Positions 1-8,064 of a stretch of 64,000 bases of DNA are shown here, in pieces. Source of the DNA: Sulfitobacter sp. 20_GPM-1509m (GTDB lineage Bacteria > Pseudomonadota > Alphaproteobacteria > Rhodobacterales > Rhodobacteraceae). The notes below the pieces were generated by a model. That model had not been told where the DNA came from. It made no database searches and saw only the letters and a list, made by a program, of their open reading frames with translations. Every line of letters starts with the position of its first letter. Within the stretch, counting starts at the first letter, position 1. Location of the stretch: positions 310,001 to 374,000 of the forward strand of contig NZ_JIBC01000005.1 of NCBI RefSeq assembly GCF_000620505.1, written 5' to 3'. The position numbers and the translations under genes were made by a program.

Positions 1-376
1 ATCCGGCGTCTTCGACGGCTATGTCAAAGTGACCGTCGTCACCTCCAAGCGCGAGCGTTCGGTGGCGGGCACAGTGTTCAGCGACGGCAAGCCGCGCTTT
101 ATCCAGATCAAGGGCATCAACGTCGACGCCGAGATCGGTCAGCACATGTTGTACACCACCAACAACGACGTTCCGGGCATCATCGGCTTGCTGGGCAACA
201 CCATGGGCAAAGGCGGCGTGAACATCGCCAACTTTACCCTTGGTCGTAACGAAGCGGGCGGCGAAGCCATCGCGCTGCTGTATGTGGACGACGCGATCCC
301 TGCCGATGTTCTGAAAACACTGGAAAGCACCGGCATGTTCAATCAGGTCAAGCCGCTGGAATTCGCGGTCAACTGA
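1..376 (+). CDS. serA: D-3-phosphoglycerate dehydrogenase, C-terminal part (5' end outside window)
   Basis: The reading frame is open from the left edge (codons begin at base 2) to a TGA at 374-376, so about 124 C-terminal residues are visible. They hold a regulatory ACT domain of the kind that ends long-form SerA proteins: the stretch GQHMLYTTNNDVPGIIGLLG, then NIANFTLGRNEAGGEAIALL and a closing segment on Val/Ala-rich strand. SerA oxidises 3-phosphoglycerate to 3-phosphohydroxypyruvate, the first step of serine synthesis, in the cytoplasm; the ACT domain usually senses serine. The catalytic NAD and substrate domains lie outside the window, so the assignment rests on the ACT domain alone. 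It ends 12 bases from the stop of the convergent gene downstream. Confidence 0.85.
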   Translation, partial: SGVFDGYVKVTVVTSKRERSVAGTVFSDGKPRFIQIKGINVDAEIGQHMLYTTNNDVPGIIGLLGNTMGKGGVNIANFTLGRNEAGGEAIALLYVDDAIPADVLKTLESTGMFNQVKPLEFAVN

Positions 377-388
377 CCATCGTTAAAA

Positions 389-760
389 TCATCTCTGGCG
401 ACCCTGGATCACCACGGTCGCCAGAAAGATCAGCATGCTGGCAAGGCTGACCAACGACCCCGCAATCGCCACGCCCGGCGATCCGCCGGAATTTGCCATC
501 GCAATCCCCGGCACCATCAATACCACCCCGACAACGGCAACACCCAGATGAATCCGCGCCAGCGGACGCGCACCAGCCTCGGGCACCAGATGGTAATAAA
601 CGGCAAAAATTGCCATCGTCACCCAGCCGACCAGATTCAAGTGTGCATGGGCACTTCGCATCGTGTGATCTTCGCTGGCGGCCATTTGCATCCCCCAGAT
701 CATACCCAGCGTCACGGCGACCACCGCTGCCAACATGAAATAATGTGCTATCCCTCGCAT
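389..760 (-). CDS. small four-helix membrane protein resembling a fragment of haem-copper oxidase subunit I
   Basis: The predicted protein is 123 residues with about four membrane segments (roughly 5-25, 40-58, 67-88 and 98-118). Residues 36-61 read like helix II of cytochrome oxidase/NorB subunit I: SAHAHLNLVGWV with His38 and His40, then YYHLVP with His57. In the oxidases such histidines bind haem. The protein is far too short to be a full oxidase subunit. The start at 760 was chosen because AGGGAG lies a good distance upstream of this ATG; a longer frame reaching 910 has no such site and no conserved-looking sequence. The gene stands alone, convergent with serA and divergent from the phosphatase. 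Function is unknown; a haem- or metal-binding membrane protein is an inference. Confidence 0.7.
   Translation of the reverse strand: MRGIAHYFMLAAVVAVTLGMIWGMQMAASEDHTMRSAHAHLNLVGWVTMAIFAVYYHLVPEAGARPLARIHLGVAVVGVVLMVPGIAMANSGGSPGVAIAGSLVSLASMLIFLATVVIQGRQR
394..425. terminator. inverted repeat between convergent gene ends
   Basis: TCTGGCGACC (394-403) pairs perfectly with GGTCGCCAGA (416-425) around a 12-base loop, just past the serA stop and inside the last codons of the opposing gene. There is no clear T-run on the plus strand; on the minus strand the stem is followed by GATGATTTTAAC. It may end transcription of one or both genes. Confidence 0.45.
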
Positions 761-921
761 TTGAATTTCTCCCTTTGCAAAAAACATTGGCAAAATAACC
801 CGCCATAATCGCCTTAGTATGGCCGACGCACGCGTAAAGCTGTCAAGCGTTACGACTGCTTGCAGCGCAGGGCCTGTCCGCCTATTCCCTTCATGAAATC
901 GTTTCAGCACCGAGGACTTCC

Positions 922-1656
922 ATGACCCAACCCATCTACGCCGTTGGCGACATTCACGGACAAATGGGCGAGTTGACCCGCGTCCTTGGCTTGATCGAGG
1001 CGGATGGCGGGCCGGATGCGAGCGTTGTGTTCGTGGGCGACTATATCGACCGGGGCGCAGACAGTCGCGGCGTTCTGGACACGCTGATCGCGGGCCGTGA
1101 CGCCGGGCACGACTGGACCTTTCTGCTGGGCAACCACGACCGGATGTTCGATTGGTGGATGCAGGACTATCCCCGCCAGGAAGCCTATCTGCCGGTCGAA
1201 CTGTATTGGCTGCACCCGCGTCTGGGCGGCGACACGACGCTGGAGTCCTATGGGATCGAATTCACCGTCAAAAGCCGCCAGACCGAAGTCCACGCCGAGG
1301 CGCTGAAAACCGTGCCGCAGGCACATATGGATTTCATCAAAGACTGCAAACTCAGCCACGAAACCGACGAGCTGTTCTTTTGCCATGCGGGCATCCGTCC
1401 GGGCGTGCCGCTGGACCAGCAGACCGAACACGATCTGATCTGGATCAGGCAGGAGTTTCACGACGCCACCGCGCCGCATCCCAAGCTGATCGTACACGGG
1501 CATACGCCGGTGGATGAGGCCACGCATTACGGCAACCGCATCAATCTGGACACGGGAGCAGGTTACGGCAAGCCGATGACGGTTGCGGTATTCGAGGGAC
1601 GCGATTGCTGGACGCTGACCGACAAGGGCCGCGTGCCGCTGAAACCGCAAGAGTGA
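922..1656 (+). CDS. metallophosphoesterase / serine-threonine protein phosphatase family
   Basis: This 244-residue protein carries the full calcineurin-type metallophosphatase signature: GDIHG near residue 9, GDYIDRG near residue 40, GNHD near residue 73 and the late VHGHTPV motif. These residues hold two metal ions that hydrolyse phosphate esters. The closest families are bacterial PPP-type protein phosphatases (PrpA-like) and ApaH-like diadenosine tetraphosphatases; the short length and motif spacing favour the PPP-like group, but the substrate cannot be told. It is a single gene: the upstream neighbour is divergent and a clear hairpin follows the stop, separating it from the convergent tdh. 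Confidence 0.88.
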   Translation: MTQPIYAVGDIHGQMGELTRVLGLIEADGGPDASVVFVGDYIDRGADSRGVLDTLIAGRDAGHDWTFLLGNHDRMFDWWMQDYPRQEAYLPVELYWLHPRLGGDTTLESYGIEFTVKSRQTEVHAEALKTVPQAHMDFIKDCKLSHETDELFFCHAGIRPGVPLDQQTEHDLIWIRQEFHDATAPHPKLIVHGHTPVDEATHYGNRINLDTGAGYGKPMTVAVFEGRDCWTLTDKGRVPLKPQE

Positions 1657-1659
1657 ACA

Positions 1660-1681
1660 CCCGCACCCGACTGGGTGCGGG
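1660..1681. terminator. bidirectional terminator hairpin
   Basis: CCCGCACCC (1660-1668) pairs perfectly with GGGTGCGGG (1673-1681) around a GACT loop, between the stop of the plus-strand phosphatase (1656) and the stop of the minus-strand tdh (1690). The tail on the plus strand is short (CGCCTTTATC). Confidence 0.75.
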
Positions 1682-1689
1682 CGCCTTTA

Positions 1690-2730
1690 TCAGGTCCAGT
1701 CCAGCACGACCTTGCCGCTTTGCCCTGACTTCATCGCGGCAAATCCGGCCTCGAAATCGTCCACGTGGAACCGGTGGGTGATCACCCGCGACACGTCCAG
1801 ACCGTTTTCCAGCATCGCGATCATCTTGTACCACGTCTCGAAGATCTCGCGGCCATAAACACCCTTGATCGTGATCGCCTTGAACACGATCCGGCTCCAG
1901 TCGACGGGGCTTTTGCCCGGCGGAATGCCCAGCATCGCAATGCGCCCGCCCATGGTCATCGCCTCGACCATCTGGTCCAGCGCCTGCTGGTTGCCCGACA
2001 TTTCCATGCCGACGTCAAAGCCCTGCTTCATCTTCAGCCGTGCAATCACGTCTGGCAAAGCCTCTTGCGTCACATTCACCGGCACCACATCCGCCACCTG
2101 TGCTGCCAAGGCCAGCCGGTCGGGGTTTACATCCGTAATCACCACATGACGCGCACCTGCGTGACGGGCGACTGCGGCGGCCATGATGCCGATGGGGCCG
2201 GCCCCCGTGACCAACACATCCTCGCCGATCAGATCGAAACTCAGCGCGGTGTGCACCGCGTTGCCCAGCGGATCCAGGATCGCGCCAATGTCGTCGCTGA
2301 TCTCGTCCGGCAGCGGCACGACGTTGAACGCGGGCAGGCGCAGGTATTGGGCAAAGGCGCCCTGTTCGTTCACCCCGATCCCCCGCGTCGCGGGATCAAG
2401 GTGGAACTTGCCCGCACGGCTTTGCCGGCTTTGGGTGCCGATCAGATGCCCCTCGCCGCTGCACCGCTGGCCCAGTTCCAGCCCTTGCACATCGCGACCA
2501 ATCTCGACGATCTCGCCGGCAAACTCGTGGCCGGTGATCATCGGCACGGGCACGGTTTTCTGCGCCCAGTCGTCCCAGTTCCAGATGTGGATGTCGGTGC
2601 CGCAGATACCCGTCTTGTTGATCTTGATCAGCACATCATCGGGGCCAATCTCGGGCACCGGCGCGTTGACCATCCACAGCCCTTCGCGAGGGTGCAGTTT
2701 GGACAGGGCTTTCATTTCATTGGTTGTCAT
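1690..2730 (-). CDS. tdh: L-threonine 3-dehydrogenase
   Basis: The 346-residue protein is a zinc-dependent medium-chain alcohol dehydrogenase that oxidises L-threonine to 2-amino-3-ketobutyrate with NAD. The catalytic zinc region is intact (Cys43 in GICGTDIH, His68-Glu69 in TGHEF) and the NAD fold shows [10 protein letters not shown]. The family's structural-zinc lobe is altered: where E. coli Tdh has four cysteines, this protein has Gly98, Ser101, Ser104 and Asp112, so that zinc site should be missing. The ATG shares one base with the TGA of kbl (TGATG), which implies translational coupling, and the two enzymes act in sequence to yield glycine and acetyl-CoA. A second in-frame ATG five codons in (MKALSKL) is a possible alternative start. 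Confidence 0.95.
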   Translation of the reverse strand: MTTNEMKALSKLHPREGLWMVNAPVPEIGPDDVLIKINKTGICGTDIHIWNWDDWAQKTVPVPMITGHEFAGEIVEIGRDVQGLELGQRCSGEGHLIGTQSRQSRAGKFHLDPATRGIGVNEQGAFAQYLRLPAFNVVPLPDEISDDIGAILDPLGNAVHTALSFDLIGEDVLVTGAGPIGIMAAAVARHAGARHVVITDVNPDRLALAAQVADVVPVNVTQEALPDVIARLKMKQGFDVGMEMSGNQQALDQMVEAMTMGGRIAMLGIPPGKSPVDWSRIVFKAITIKGVYGREIFETWYKMIAMLENGLDVSRVITHRFHVDDFEAGFAAMKSGQSGKVVLDWT

Positions 2731-3914
2731 CAGATCACCCCACAGGCCTTGCCTGCCGTTTTGAATGCGGCCAGCGCGCGGTCCAGATCGTCGCGGGTCA
2801 GCGCGGCGTTCATCTGGGTGCGAATACGGGCCTGTCCGCGTGGCACCACAGGGAAGAAAAAGCCCGAGACATAGACGCCTTCGTCATAGAGTTTCGACGC
2901 CATGTCCTGCGCCAACTGTGCCTCGCCCAGCATCACGGGGATGATCGGATGCTCACCCGACAGCAGGTCAAAACCCAGTGTTTCCAGCCCCTTGCGCCAG
3001 TATTTCGCGTTCTCGAACAGCTGCGCGCGCAGGGCGTCGCCTTGTTCCACCAGCCGCAACGCCTCGATCCCCGCCGCGACAATCGCAGGCGGCAGGGCGT
3101 TCGAGAACAGATAGGGTCGCGCGCGTTGGCGCAGCAGGTCGATCACCGGCTGCGGACCTGCGATATATCCGCCGATGGCCCCGCCCAGCGCCTTGCCCAG
3201 GGTGCCGGTCAGAATGTCCACATCGACGCCAAAATGCGACGGGGTGCCCGCGCCCTTTGGCCCCATGAAGCCGGTGGCGTGGCAGTCGTCGACCATGACC
3301 AGCGCGCCATAGGCTTCGGCCAGCCGGGTGATGTCGGGCAGGTTTGCCAGATAGCCATCCATGCTGAACACGCCATCCGTAGCGATCATGATGAACCGCG
3401 CACCATCGGCCTGCGCCTGCTTCAGCTGCGCCTCAAGGTCGTCCATGTCGCTGTTGGCGTAGCGATAGCGTTTCGCCTTGCACAGACGGATGCCGTCGAT
3501 GATCGACGCATGGTTCAACGCGTCGGAAATGATCGCGTCCTCGGGACCCAGCAACGGTTCGAACAGGCCACCGTTGGCGTCGAAACAGGCGGCGAAGAGG
3601 ATCGAATCGTCCTTACCCAGGAAAGCGGCCAGCTTCTGTTCCAGCTCGCGGTGCATGTCCTGTGTGCCACAGATGAAGCGGACCGAGGCCATGCCGAACC
3701 CTTTCGGGTCCATCGTATCCCGCGCCACGCGGATCAGATCGGGGTGATCGGCCAGCCCCAGATAGTTGTTGGCGCACAGGTTGATCATCTCGCGGCCTGC
3801 GACCTGGATCTTGCCGCCCTGGGGCGAGGTGATCAGGCGTTCGACCTTGGTCAGGCCTTCGGCGTCAATCTCGGCCAGTGTGTCAGTGATGTGGGTCAGG
3901 AATGCTTGGGTCAT
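2730..3914 (-). CDS. kbl: glycine C-acetyltransferase (2-amino-3-ketobutyrate CoA ligase)
   Basis: This 394-residue enzyme of the alpha-oxoamine synthase family cleaves 2-amino-3-ketobutyrate with CoA to glycine and acetyl-CoA, using pyridoxal phosphate. The PLP lysine is Lys241 in [10 protein letters not shown], preceded by the conserved [11 protein letters not shown] (about 208-218) and [11 protein letters not shown] (about 131-141). Length and motifs match Kbl closely. It is first in a kbl-tdh pair with overlapping stop and start. Upstream on the same strand, 66 bases away, is a MocR-type regulator, and the gap contains inverted repeats that could control this pair. Confidence 0.97.
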   Translation of the reverse strand: MTQAFLTHITDTLAEIDAEGLTKVERLITSPQGGKIQVAGREMINLCANNYLGLADHPDLIRVARDTMDPKGFGMASVRFICGTQDMHRELEQKLAAFLGKDDSILFAACFDANGGLFEPLLGPEDAIISDALNHASIIDGIRLCKAKRYRYANSDMDDLEAQLKQAQADGARFIMIATDGVFSMDGYLANLPDITRLAEAYGALVMVDDCHATGFMGPKGAGTPSHFGVDVDILTGTLGKALGGAIGGYIAGPQPVIDLLRQRARPYLFSNALPPAIVAAGIEALRLVEQGDALRAQLFENAKYWRKGLETLGFDLLSGEHPIIPVMLGEAQLAQDMASKLYDEGVYVSGFFFPVVPRGQARIRTQMNAALTRDDLDRALAAFKTAGKACGVI

Positions 3915-3944
3915 GGACGGCTCCTCTTTGCCGCCGTATCTAGC

Positions 3945-4001
3945 ATACCGGAAATGATTCCGAAATAGGGGATTTCTGTATCACGGATTTTTGTCCGGTA
4001 T
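3945..4001 (-). promoter_or_regulatory. inverted repeats upstream of kbl (candidate operator)
   Basis: ATACCGGA (3945-3952) is matched by its exact complement TCCGGTAT (3994-4001). Overlapping the left arm is a tighter perfect palindrome, CGGAA-ATGA-TTCCG (3949-3962). Together they fill the gap between mocR and kbl and run into the last codons of mocR. The right arm also pairs partly with GTATCACGGA (3978-3987), so a weak mocR terminator is an alternative. Confidence 0.35.
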
Positions 4002-5429
4002 ACTGGATTGAGCCGTTCGCAACGCGTCGGCGAACAGGGCAATCCGCTCGGGCGTGGCGTCGGCAAAGCCGATGACCAGCCCGCGAAGCTCTGCCCCGGC
4101 GCAATAGTCCGACAGCCGGGCCGGTTGAAAACCGTGCACCGCCACGGCAGCCAGCGCGCCGTCTTCGGTCAGCCGTCCATCGAACCGCGCGGAGACCTGC
4201 ACGCCGCCATCTGGCTGGCTGGCCGAGACACCGTCAATTGACGACAATGCCTGCGCCAGCCCACGCCCCCGCCCCTCGTACACCCGCGCGATCCGTTTAA
4301 GCTGTGCGCGATAACGTCCCGCCCGCATCATGTCCGCCAACGCGTGCTGGGCATGCAGGTTCGCCATCAGACCCAGATTGCGCTGCGCCGCGCGCAGCGG
4401 GTCGACCAGGTCCGGCGGCACCGCCATCCAGCCCAGCCGCAACGCAGGCATCAGCACCTTTGACGCCGACCCCATATAGATCACCTGACCGGCCGACGCC
4501 TCGGCCGCCAACGCCGCGATCTCGCGGCCGCGCCACAGGAATTCGCTGTCGTAATCGTCCTCTAGGATCAGCGCACCCGTCTGTTGCGTCCGGTTCAGAA
4601 AGGCAAGGCGCCGCGCGTGGGACATGCGTATGCCCAACGGATACTGGTTGGACGGCGTCAGGTAGATCAGACGCGTGTCATCCGGCAGGCCATCGGGCTG
4701 CGCACCTTCGGCGTCGACCGGCATGGAATGCAGGCGCAGCCCGGCCCCCAGAAAGGCGGCGCGGGCACCGGGATAGCCGGGGTCTTCCAGTGCCGCCCTG
4801 TCGCCTGCATCGCTGAGCACCTGCGCGGCTAGGGCAAGCGACCCTTGGGTGCTGGTGGTGATCAGGATCTGTTCGGGATCAACGGCAAGCCCGCGATCCG
4901 TCGCCAACCGCTCTGCCAGAATGCCGCGCAGCGCAGGCAGGCCGTGAGGGGCGGCATAGGAGGACACCGGACCATGCATACGCCGCGCTGCGCGGCGCAG
5001 GGCGCGCGCCCATTCATCCGCGGGAAACAACGCCTCGCTCGGCTCTCCGGGCGCCATCCGCCCTGACACCTGTTCCGTCGCGCTGTCGCGCCGGACCGCG
5101 CCCAGTTGCCGACCGCGCGCCGAAGGGGTCCGCGCCACCTCAACCGGCGGCTTTGCGGGGCCTGCATCCGGTGCAATCACCTGCGGCGCGGCACCTTGCC
5201 TGACATCAATCACGCCCTCGGCGCGCAGTAACTCATAGGCCAGATTGATCGTGCTGCGCGACAGCCCCAATGCCTGTGCAGCCCCACGACTGGATGGCAA
5301 CCGGCTGCCATGGCTCAACCGCCCCGCACGCACCGCATCCAGCAGGTCACGATAGACCTGGACCGCAAGCGTATCGGACCGCGTGGCGCTGGGCTGGCAG
5401 ATCAATGGCAGGGAAAGTGGTTTGGTCAT
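3981..5429 (-). CDS. MocR-type transcription regulator (GntR DNA-binding + aminotransferase-like domain)
   Basis: The 482-residue protein has an N-terminal GntR winged helix-turn-helix (about 21-85; LPSSRGAAQALGLSRSTINL is the recognition part) joined to a class I aminotransferase fold. The PLP-binding lysine is Lys324 in GSASKVLMPALRLG and the conserved ILEDDYDSEF is at about 288-297. MocR proteins bind PLP or its adducts and regulate vitamin B6, GABA, taurine or amino-acid genes, often the divergent neighbour. Here the divergent neighbour is a flavin-binding PNPOx-like protein, and the PLP-dependent kbl lies downstream on the same strand. Either or both could be targets; the effector is unknown. 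Confidence 0.9.
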   Translation of the reverse strand: MTKPLSLPLICQPSATRSDTLAVQVYRDLLDAVRAGRLSHGSRLPSSRGAAQALGLSRSTINLAYELLRAEGVIDVRQGAAPQVIAPDAGPAKPPVEVARTPSARGRQLGAVRRDSATEQVSGRMAPGEPSEALFPADEWARALRRAARRMHGPVSSYAAPHGLPALRGILAERLATDRGLAVDPEQILITTSTQGSLALAAQVLSDAGDRAALEDPGYPGARAAFLGAGLRLHSMPVDAEGAQPDGLPDDTRLIYLTPSNQYPLGIRMSHARRLAFLNRTQQTGALILEDDYDSEFLWRGREIAALAAEASAGQVIYMGSASKVLMPALRLGWMAVPPDLVDPLRAAQRNLGLMANLHAQHALADMMRAGRYRAQLKRIARVYEGRGRGLAQALSSIDGVSASQPDGGVQVSARFDGRLTEDGALAAVAVHGFQPARLSDYCAGAELRGLVIGFADATPERIALFADALRTAQSSIPDKNP

Positions 5430-5503
5430 TTTCTGTCAAACTGGATATTTTTAAATACCAATTTGCATCCTATCCCGAAACGCGTCAACAAAAGGAAATA
5501 CCG

Positions 5504-6139
5504 ATGCTGCCCAAATATGCCCGTGCCCGCCAATCCAAACGCGCGCTGTATGACATGGAAACCGTTCACGCCATTCTGGACAACGGCTTGGTCGGCCATG
5601 TCGCATTTGTCGCCGAAGAACGGCCCATGGTCATGCCGATGGCCTATGCGCGGATCGGCGAAATGCTGTACATCCACGGTGCGTCAAAGACACGGATCGC
5701 CCTGCTGGATCAGGTCCCCGTCTGCATGGGCGTGACCGACATCACCGGCATCGTCGCTGCGCGTTCGGGGTTCAACCATTCGGTCAACTACCGGTCGGTT
5801 GTGGTGCACGGGACGGCGCGGCGGGTCACCGGTGCAGAACTGGACACGGCGCTGGATGCGATCACCGACCACCTGTTGCCGGGACGCAGCAAGGAGGTGC
5901 GCCCGATGACATTACAAGAGCGCAAGGCGACCGGTGTCGTCGCCATCGAGATCGAACACGCCACGGCCAAGGTCCGGACCGGCGGGCCCGTTGACGACGC
6001 TCCGGATCTGGAACTGGGCATGTGGGGCGGCGAGTTGCCGATCACCACTGCGCTGGGCCAGAGCGTGGCCGACAGTCACACCCCCCAGAGCGTGCAAGAG
6101 CCTGCGTCCTTTGCCGCCGCACGCAAGAAATTTGCCTGA
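5504..6139 (+). CDS. pyridoxamine 5'-phosphate oxidase-like FMN-binding protein
   Basis: The protein is 211 residues with a split-barrel flavin-binding fold of the nitroimidazole-resistance/PNPOx-like group: a conserved start (ILDNGLVGHVAFVAEERPMV), YIHGASKTR and the strand YRSVVVHGTARRV. The start at 5504 has AAAGGAA just upstream; the frame stays open to 5270 but that part overlaps mocR. True PdxH is shorter and has different substrate residues, so pyridoxine phosphate oxidation is not assured. Divergent orientation with a MocR regulator, whose family uses PLP as cofactor, makes a link to B6 metabolism plausible but unproven. The C-terminal 40 residues are polar and low in conservation. Confidence 0.85.
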   Translation: MLPKYARARQSKRALYDMETVHAILDNGLVGHVAFVAEERPMVMPMAYARIGEMLYIHGASKTRIALLDQVPVCMGVTDITGIVAARSGFNHSVNYRSVVVHGTARRVTGAELDTALDAITDHLLPGRSKEVRPMTLQERKATGVVAIEIEHATAKVRTGGPVDDAPDLELGMWGGELPITTALGQSVADSHTPQSVQEPASFAAARKKFA

Positions 6140-6152
6140 GCAACCGTGTCAG

Positions 6153-6716
6153 TCAGGCGTCCTGCACCACCAGGAATGCGCGCGCGGCGCTGGTCGCGGT
6201 GATGCGGTGCGGGACGTCGGCGGCATAACGCGCCGTGTCGCCCGCGCTGATCGACTGCGTGGCATCGGCGCTGGTCACGTCCAGCGTGCCATCGATCACT
6301 GTCAGATGTTCGCGCGCGCCACGGGTGTGCGGCTGGCTGTCCAGCACGCCGCCCTCGGCAAAGCGCAACTCGTAAACCTCGTGGTGACCTGCCTCTTCGG
6401 GCGGGGACAGGATGCGGATGCGGCAGCCGCTGCCACGGTTTTCGATGGTGGGCACATCGGCGCTACGCAACACTTCGATGCGGGCGGTTTCGGCGTCGCC
6501 GTCCAGAAGCCCCGCGAAATCGACCTGCAAAGCACGGGTCAGGTTCCACAGTGTTGCAATGGTCGGGCTGCTTTCGCCGCGCTCGATCTGGCTGACCATC
6601 GAGCGGCTGACGCCCGACAGTTTCGCCACGGCGTCCAGCGACAAACCCTGGGCGCGCCGCGCCTCTTTCAGGCGGCTGGGCAGGCGGGTCAATATTGCGT
6701 CAGTGTCATCCGTCAT
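6153..6716 (-). CDS. XRE-family regulator with C-terminal cupin domain
   Basis: The 187-residue protein has an N-terminal helix-turn-helix of the Cro/C1 type (about 10-65, with LSLDAVAKLSGVSRSMVSQI and ERGESSPTIATLWNLT) and a C-terminal small cupin barrel (about 110-180, with HTRGAREHLTVIDGTLDV and DTARYAADVPHRITA). This architecture is common in repressors of amine, amino-acid or fatty-acid catabolism, where the cupin binds the effector. The ATG at 6716 was preferred over an upstream one at 6776 because the extra 20 residues resemble no domain. It is divergent from the thiolase gene, a likely target, and convergent with the PNPOx-like gene (13-base gap). Confidence 0.88.
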   Translation of the reverse strand: MTDDTDAILTRLPSRLKEARRAQGLSLDAVAKLSGVSRSMVSQIERGESSPTIATLWNLTRALQVDFAGLLDGDAETARIEVLRSADVPTIENRGSGCRIRILSPPEEAGHHEVYELRFAEGGVLDSQPHTRGAREHLTVIDGTLDVTSADATQSISAGDTARYAADVPHRITATSAARAFLVVQDA

Positions 6717-6769
6717 GACGGAAGATATGCGCGGGGGGCCGCCCGCTGTCAACTGACGGCACGTTGTGG

Positions 6770-6798
6770 CTGACATATCGCGTGCAGCATTTCATAAG
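6770..6798 (+). promoter_or_regulatory. candidate promoter of the thiolase gene
   Basis: CTGACA (6770-6775) and CATAAG (6793-6798) are 17 bases apart and match five and four positions of the -35 and -10 consensus. They lie 25 bases before the thiolase ATG. A TGTCA/TGACA pair at 6747-6751 and 6771-6775 flanks the site and could bind the divergent cupin-HTH regulator. Confidence 0.4.
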
Positions 6799-6822
6799 TT
6801 TGGCAAAACGGAAGGAAGAGAC

Positions 6823-8001
6823 ATGAAAGATATCGTAATCCTCGACGGTGCACGCACCGCAATCGGAACATTCGGCGGATCGCTGGCGGGCACGCCCCCG
6901 ATCGAGCTGGGCACCGTGGCAGCCAAGGCCGCGCTGGAACGCTCGGGCGTGGAAGGCGGCCAGATCGGCCACGTCGCATTCGGTCACGTCATCAATACCG
7001 AACCGCGTGACATGTACCTGAGCCGCGTGGCGGCGATGCAGGCGGGCATTCCGGAATCCACGCCCGCGATGAACGTGAACCGCCTGTGCGGCTCTGGTGT
7101 GCAGGCCATCGTGTCGGTGGTGCAATCGCTGATGCTGGGCGATGCCGAGTTCGGTCTGGCGGGCGGCGCCGAGAACATGTCGCGCAGCCCCTACATTTCG
7201 CAGGTGACCCGCTGGGGCGCCAAGATGGGCGATGTGAAATCGCTGGACATGATGCTGGGCGCGCTCAGCTGCCCGTTCGGCACCGGCCACATGGGCGTGA
7301 CGGCGGAAAACGTCGCGTCTGAGCATCAGATTACCCGCGCTGATCAGGATGCCTTTGCCCTGCAATCCCAAGAACGGGCGGCAGCGGCCATTGCGGATGG
7401 CCGTTTCGACAGCCAGATCGTGCCGGTCGAGGTCAAGGTCAAGCGGGATACCGTGGCCTTTGACAAGGACGAACACCCCAAGGCCACCAGCATCGAGGCG
7501 CTGGCCGGTTTGCGGCCTGTGTTCCAGAAAGACGGCAGCGTGACAGCAGGCAACGCCAGCGGCATCAACGACGGTGCGGCGGCGATGGTTCTGGCCACGG
7601 CAGAGGCGGCGGAAAAGGCAGGGCTGAAACCCAAGGCGCGCATTCTGGGCTATGCCCATGCCGGTGTGCGCCCCGAGGTGATGGGCATTGGCCCGATCCC
7701 CGCCGTGCGCAAACTGCTGGAAAAAACCGGCCTGTCCGCGTCCGATTTTGACGTGATCGAAAGCAACGAGGCCTTTGCCTCGCAGGCGTTGGCGGTCAGC
7801 AAGGACCTGGGGTTTGATCCCGCCCGTGTGAACCCGAACGGCGGTGCGATTGCGCTGGGCCATCCGGTTGGGGCCACAGGTGCGATCATCACCATCAAGG
7901 CGCTGCACGAGCTGGAGCGGACAGGCGGCAAGCGCGCGCTGATCACCATGTGTATCGGTGGCGGTCAGGGCATTGCGCTGGCCATCGAGCGTATTGCCTG
8001 A
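6823..8001 (+). CDS. acetyl-CoA C-acyltransferase (beta-ketothiolase, BktB/PhaA-like)
   Basis: The 392-residue protein is a complete thiolase. The nucleophilic cysteine is Cys89 in VNRLCGSGVQ, the catalytic histidine is in NPNGGAIALGHPVGATG and the second cysteine is in CIGGGQG near the C-terminus. Thiolases condense or cleave acyl-CoA units in fatty-acid breakdown, acetoacetyl-CoA formation and PHA synthesis. The sequence resembles the broad-specificity BktB type, but chain-length preference cannot be read. The start at 6823 follows GGAAGGAAGAG; an upstream in-frame ATG at 6766 lacks a site and adds 19 unconserved residues. It is monocistronic: a strong hairpin follows the stop. Confidence 0.93.
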   Translation: MKDIVILDGARTAIGTFGGSLAGTPPIELGTVAAKAALERSGVEGGQIGHVAFGHVINTEPRDMYLSRVAAMQAGIPESTPAMNVNRLCGSGVQAIVSVVQSLMLGDAEFGLAGGAENMSRSPYISQVTRWGAKMGDVKSLDMMLGALSCPFGTGHMGVTAENVASEHQITRADQDAFALQSQERAAAAIADGRFDSQIVPVEVKVKRDTVAFDKDEHPKATSIEALAGLRPVFQKDGSVTAGNASGINDGAAAMVLATAEAAEKAGLKPKARILGYAHAGVRPEVMGIGPIPAVRKLLEKTGLSASDFDVIESNEAFASQALAVSKDLGFDPARVNPNGGAIALGHPVGATGAIITIKALHELERTGGKRALITMCIGGGQGIALAIERIA

Positions 8002-8008
8002 TGTGACC

Positions 8009-8029
8009 CCGGGGGCTTTGCGCCCCCGG
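8009..8029 (+). terminator. terminator hairpin after thiolase gene
   Basis: CCGGGGGC (8009-8016) pairs perfectly with GCCCCCGG (8022-8029) around TTTGC, eight bases past the thiolase stop. There is no T-run, so it could also serve the opposing ubiB gene (stop at 8065). Confidence 0.7.
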
Positions 8030-8064
8030 ATCCACGCAGGACTAATTGAGCCAGAGAAAGGCCG

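Noticed and set aside
5270-5503. An N-terminal extension of the PNPOx-like protein
   Set aside because: It would overlap the mocR coding start and lacks a ribosome-binding site, while ATG 5504 has a good one.
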